Assembly: GCA_910592005.1 (NCBI GenBank)
Contig: CAJVPP010001421.1
Span: 1 to 20,085 of the forward strand
Direction: 5' to 3'
Length of the DNA: 20,085 nt
From: Funneliformis mosseae
Lineage: Eukaryota > Glomeromycota > Glomeromycetes > Glomerales > Glomeraceae
This document shows, piece after piece, positions 17,418-20,085 of the stretch. Within the stretch, counting starts at the first letter, position 1. Every line of letters starts with the position of its first letter. The translations under genes were made by a program, and so were the position numbers. The notes beneath the pieces were generated by a model that saw only the letters and a program-made list of their open reading frames with translations, did no database searches and was not told where the DNA came from.

Positions 17418-18870
17418 TTAATTAGAATCATCATTACTATCATCATCATTAATACTATCATCACCATCATCAACAATATCATTAGTATTATTATCAGCAT
17501 TATTATCATTAATGCTATTACTATTATCATCATCACTAATTTTTAAATCAGAGTCTGATTCATTTAAATCCGTTGATATCTTACAAGTCTTAAAAGACTC
17601 AAAGATAATTTCACCTAAGATTACCTCCCAGGAATACTTGACCCATAAATACACATTGCTAATTCTAGCATGACGAAGGTTTCCTGAAGCAGTTTCTCCA
17701 GCACTACTATCTGCCATCCATATATGCCATTCCTTGTGAAGATAGTCTTTAAAAGGCTTATTTATTGAAACGTTGAGTAGTTGACAAATATTGGTTAGAC
17801 CGCCTGAAATTACTGCTAAATCAAACCCACTATCCCGAAATTTTTTTTTAACAGATTCTTCCAAATGGCCCCTGAAAGAATCATAAACTAACATCGCTAG
17901 ATCCCCTGAGTACTATTTTCTGATCTTGTATTATTGAAGAAATCCACATATTTTAGCATTAAATTTGAATCCATCCAGTCATTTTTTTGGAACTAAACTA
18001 TAACACCAGGAGGGATTTGTTCCCTATGTGACATCCGTTTTCCTTTAAAGATGCAAATGGGAGGTAATTTAGTTTCGTCTATAATAAATTAATAAATTTA
18101 GAAATTTTTAAAATAAAAAAAATTAAATAAATAAAAATAAAAAAATAATAAAAGAATACCTGTAGCACATGTTAAAACGATGGTAAATCTATTTTTTTCA
18201 TTACCTGTTAAATGAATATGAACTGTTTTTTCACTCTTTTGATTTATTGTAAAGTTATCAGCCATATTAAACCAAACGGATGTTTCGTTCATATTAAAAA
18301 TATTTCCTAATTCATAAGATTTTTCGAGCCTAAGACGAATGATAAATTTATAAAATTTATTCAATAGTTCTTGAGTGTTACTTGGAAGCTTTTGGGATAT
18401 CCTTATACGTCTTTATAATGCTAATCTATGTCTTTTTAAAAATGCTATTAACCAATGAGATATTTTAAAATTCTCTGCTAAACCTTCATAAAGTTCTAAC
18501 ATATCCATTTCTTTTAAAATTTCCACCATTTTATTTCGTAAAATTGCATATAATACAGTTAAGCCTTACTTTCTTTATCTAATGATTCAACTATAAAGTC
18601 TTTTTTCAGCCTCAGAAAAAAAAGATTTTTGACCAGAACTGAGTCGCTTGCTTTTTTCATTAGTTTCAAAATCCCAGTTCAAGCTTGTTATTACCTAACG
18701 TCTTACTATATTAAGATCAATATTAAAATATTTTGCCACATTATTATTTCCTTGTTCTTTTGCATACTTAACAACTTGTATCTTTTGTTCTATAGAATAT
18801 GAGATGCGTTTCCGTTTGACAATTTTTTTTACCTTACGAACTTTCTTCTTTTTGCTATATTTGTTACACT
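17418..18870 (-). pseudogene. Tigger/pogo transposase, inactivated, two catalytic Asp lost
   Basis: The N-terminus has a CENP-B/pogo helix-turn-helix (KRISYSIEQKIQVVKYAKEQ then GNNNVAKYFNID, near 18810-18690). A second DNA-binding helix set follows (NFKISHWLIAFLKRH, near 18470). The nuclease domain begins NIFNMNETSVWFNM, where the family has NMDET: the first Asp is Asn. A GT..AG intron at 18159-18079 joins TCAT to DETKLPPICIFKGKRM. Next come LVYDSFRGHLEESVK with the second Asp intact, and GGLTNICQLLNVSINKPFK, where the third Asp (usually QPLDVS) is also Asn. The end is an acidic Asp/Asn/Ser tail from an ATC/ATT microsatellite. Stops and a frameshift before LVYDSF kill the gene. No in-frame ATG is left at the start. 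Confidence 0.88.
17426..17540. repeat. ATC/ATT trinucleotide microsatellite coding for an acidic tail
   Basis: Imperfect runs of ATCATCATTA-type triplets. On the minus strand they encode SDDDNSNSINDNNADNNTND and a further Asp/Asn/Ser stretch at the transposase C-terminus. Confidence 0.75.
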
Positions 18871-19062
18871 TAGCATACAGGTTTAAAAACTAGTTTTAAA
18901 GACTCTACGACTCCACGTAAGTATATTCGCATAACATATAAATGATCAGCGATCACGAGAGTATCACAAAAATTAAATCAGAAAATTTTTTAAAATTAAA
19001 CTACCCGAAAATAAGCAACACTATAGTAAAAATAAATTGCTTATTTTCAGAAGAATACAGTA

Positions 19063-19830
19063 GTTAATTATAATAAAGTTGTAAATTAGGTTTAAAGAGT
19101 CTAAAAATTTTAAGAAATTAAAATTTTTTGCAAGTTTTATAAGTAATAAATAAAGAAATCAGTTAAAATTTATAAAAATTACTTTCGCTTTAATATTATT
19201 TTTTATATAAAATTGATTGTGACATTTTATACTACCTTGATTTTAAATTTAATATTATATTTAATTTAATAAATTTAATTTCTAAGATATATAAATTATA
19301 AAGTTAATTTAAGTATAACAGATACTTGTAAAACTTAAAGAATTTTCTAAAGTTATAAATTTTGATGAATAGAATTACTTATTGTAATATTTTTAGTTTA
19401 AATAACTGAACTAATTAGTAACAAAAAATAATTAATATTTTATATAGAAATTGATATAATTTAATTATAAATTATTTTAAACTTATATAAACTTACATTT
19501 AATTAAAATTATGCAATTTTATAAAATATAATTTATATAATCTTATATATAAGTTTATGCTAATTTATATTTAAAAATTTCTTATAAAATATTAAAAACT
19601 TTTATTTATTTATAAAATAACTATTTATATATAATTATAATTATTTTATATTATTAACCTAAGTATTTTTAATTTAAATAATTAAAATTTTATTATTTTT
19701 TATAATAACTTATATATGTTACAATAAAATTTTATAAAATTAATTATTTTTATTTAAGAAAATACCAATTTAATCTTATAAATAAAATATAATATTATTT
19801 AATATGATAATTTAATAATTAGTATTTCTA
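19063..19830. other. AT-rich stretch, no gene
   Basis: Nothing recognised. It is almost pure A/T and free of CpG, with TTATATATAAG-type palindromes (for example near 19525-19556). Confidence 0.45.
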
Positions 19831-19834
19831 GAAT

Positions 19835-20005
19835 TTTGGACGAGTCGAGTTAATTCACGAGTTAGATAAGCTGAGTCGAGTTTGAATCAAGTTAAGTTTA
19901 TATTTTTTTAACTTGATAATTTGCGAGTCAAATCAAATTTGAGTCAAGTTAAATATTTAACTCGACTCAATTTAAACTCGACTCAAACTCGACTTGACTC
20001 AAATT
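19835..20005. repeat. Palindromic block of AACTCGACTC / GAGTCGAGTT units
   Basis: The left half carries GAGTCGAGTT (19842 and 19873) with CACGAGTTA and AATCAAGTTAAG variants. The right half carries the same word inverted, AACTCGACTC, at 19960, 19975 and 19987, the last variant running AACTCGACTTGACTCAAATT. The whole block can fold into a long imperfect hairpin. It is far richer in CpG than its flanks. It probably marks a terminal or subterminal repeat of another DNA transposon that continues beyond the window. Confidence 0.6.
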
Positions 20006-20085
20006 AACAAAATAGTATTATTAATAAATTAATATTTTAAAACTATAAAAATTATACATTATAATAATTGAAATACTTTATAATA

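Larger units (their letters stand above)
17190..19060 (-). mobile_element. Tigger/pogo-type DNA transposon, full length
   Basis: The left end reads CCGTATTCTTCTGAAAATAA and the right end on the minus strand CTGTATTCTTCTGAAAATAA. The inverted match is 24 bp with one difference, and both ends abut TA (17188-17189 and 19061-19062). The length of 1,871 bp fits pogo-like elements. The motif GAAAATAAGCAAC occurs three times at the left end (17202, 17219, 17252). At the right end a copy at 19007-19018 faces the terminal one (19037-19048), forming a perfect 12-bp hairpin. The single gene inside is on the minus strand and broken. CpG is still present, so it is younger than the DNA around it. Confidence 0.92.

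Noticed and set aside
17418..18364. Two open frames (158 and 88 codons) as separate host genes
   Set aside because: They are pieces of one broken Tigger transposase bounded by terminal inverted repeats; one runs into intron sequence.
1..20085. tRNA, rRNA or other structured RNA genes
   Set aside because: No cloverleaf with a T-arm GGTTCRA pattern and no conserved rRNA words were seen on either strand by eye. A covariance-model scan would be decisive.
1..20085. A new multi-gene system (defence, toxin pair, biosynthetic cluster)
   Set aside because: Only one intact gene is visible. The remaining coding traces are transposases or unassigned fragments, and nothing links them functionally.

Overview
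The window looks like nuclear DNA from a very AT-rich, repeat-rich fungus. The best fit is an arbuscular mycorrhizal fungus of the Rhizophagus type (Glomeromycotina). This rests on the combination of short GT..AG introns ending in TAG, Tc1/mariner, Tigger/pogo and hAT transposon remains, extreme AT content in the repeats, and the single protein gene. It is inference; no sequence search was possible.

Layout. Bases 1-9600 and 14800-20085 are transposon graveyards at roughly 80-88% AT. They hold a minus-strand hAT transposase remnant (about 242-660); a 1,350-bp Tc1/mariner element with both ends and TA target sites (2146-3495) flanked by two inverted arrays of a short A/T-rich repeat; a second, more decayed copy of the same Tc1 family (about 4331-6525) split by a 906-bp non-autonomous hAT-like element (4859-5764); a 3-kb desert (6526-9540); a 0.4-kb inverted-repeat element (about 15231-15641); a plus-strand hAT C-terminal remnant (about 16328-16818); a complete but dead 1,871-bp Tigger/pogo element (17190-19060); and a palindromic CGAGTC-type repeat block near the right end.

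Between about 9600 and 14800 lies an island of less extreme composition. It contains the only convincing intact gene, a five-exon minus-strand gene (10957-12226). It encodes a 329-residue predicted type II membrane protein: a Ser-rich disordered cytoplasmic tail, one transmembrane helix, and an external barwin/RlpA-like double-psi beta-barrel domain with six cysteines. Upstream of it are a possible TATA box, microsatellites, a possible small spliced ORF, a 179-bp hAT-type MITE with perfect 8-bp target duplications, and a second palindromic MITE-like element (about 14156-14429).

The genes do not form an operon or a system. The window reads as one host gene in a pocket of ordinary DNA between layers of nested, inactivated transposons. 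The strongest genome-scale signal is near-total CpG loss: one CpG in 6.2 kb, 3371-9610, while GpC stays common. That points to cytosine methylation and deamination of the transposon-rich DNA, and it ends sharply at the genic island. I did not find a credible new defence, toxin or biosynthetic system.
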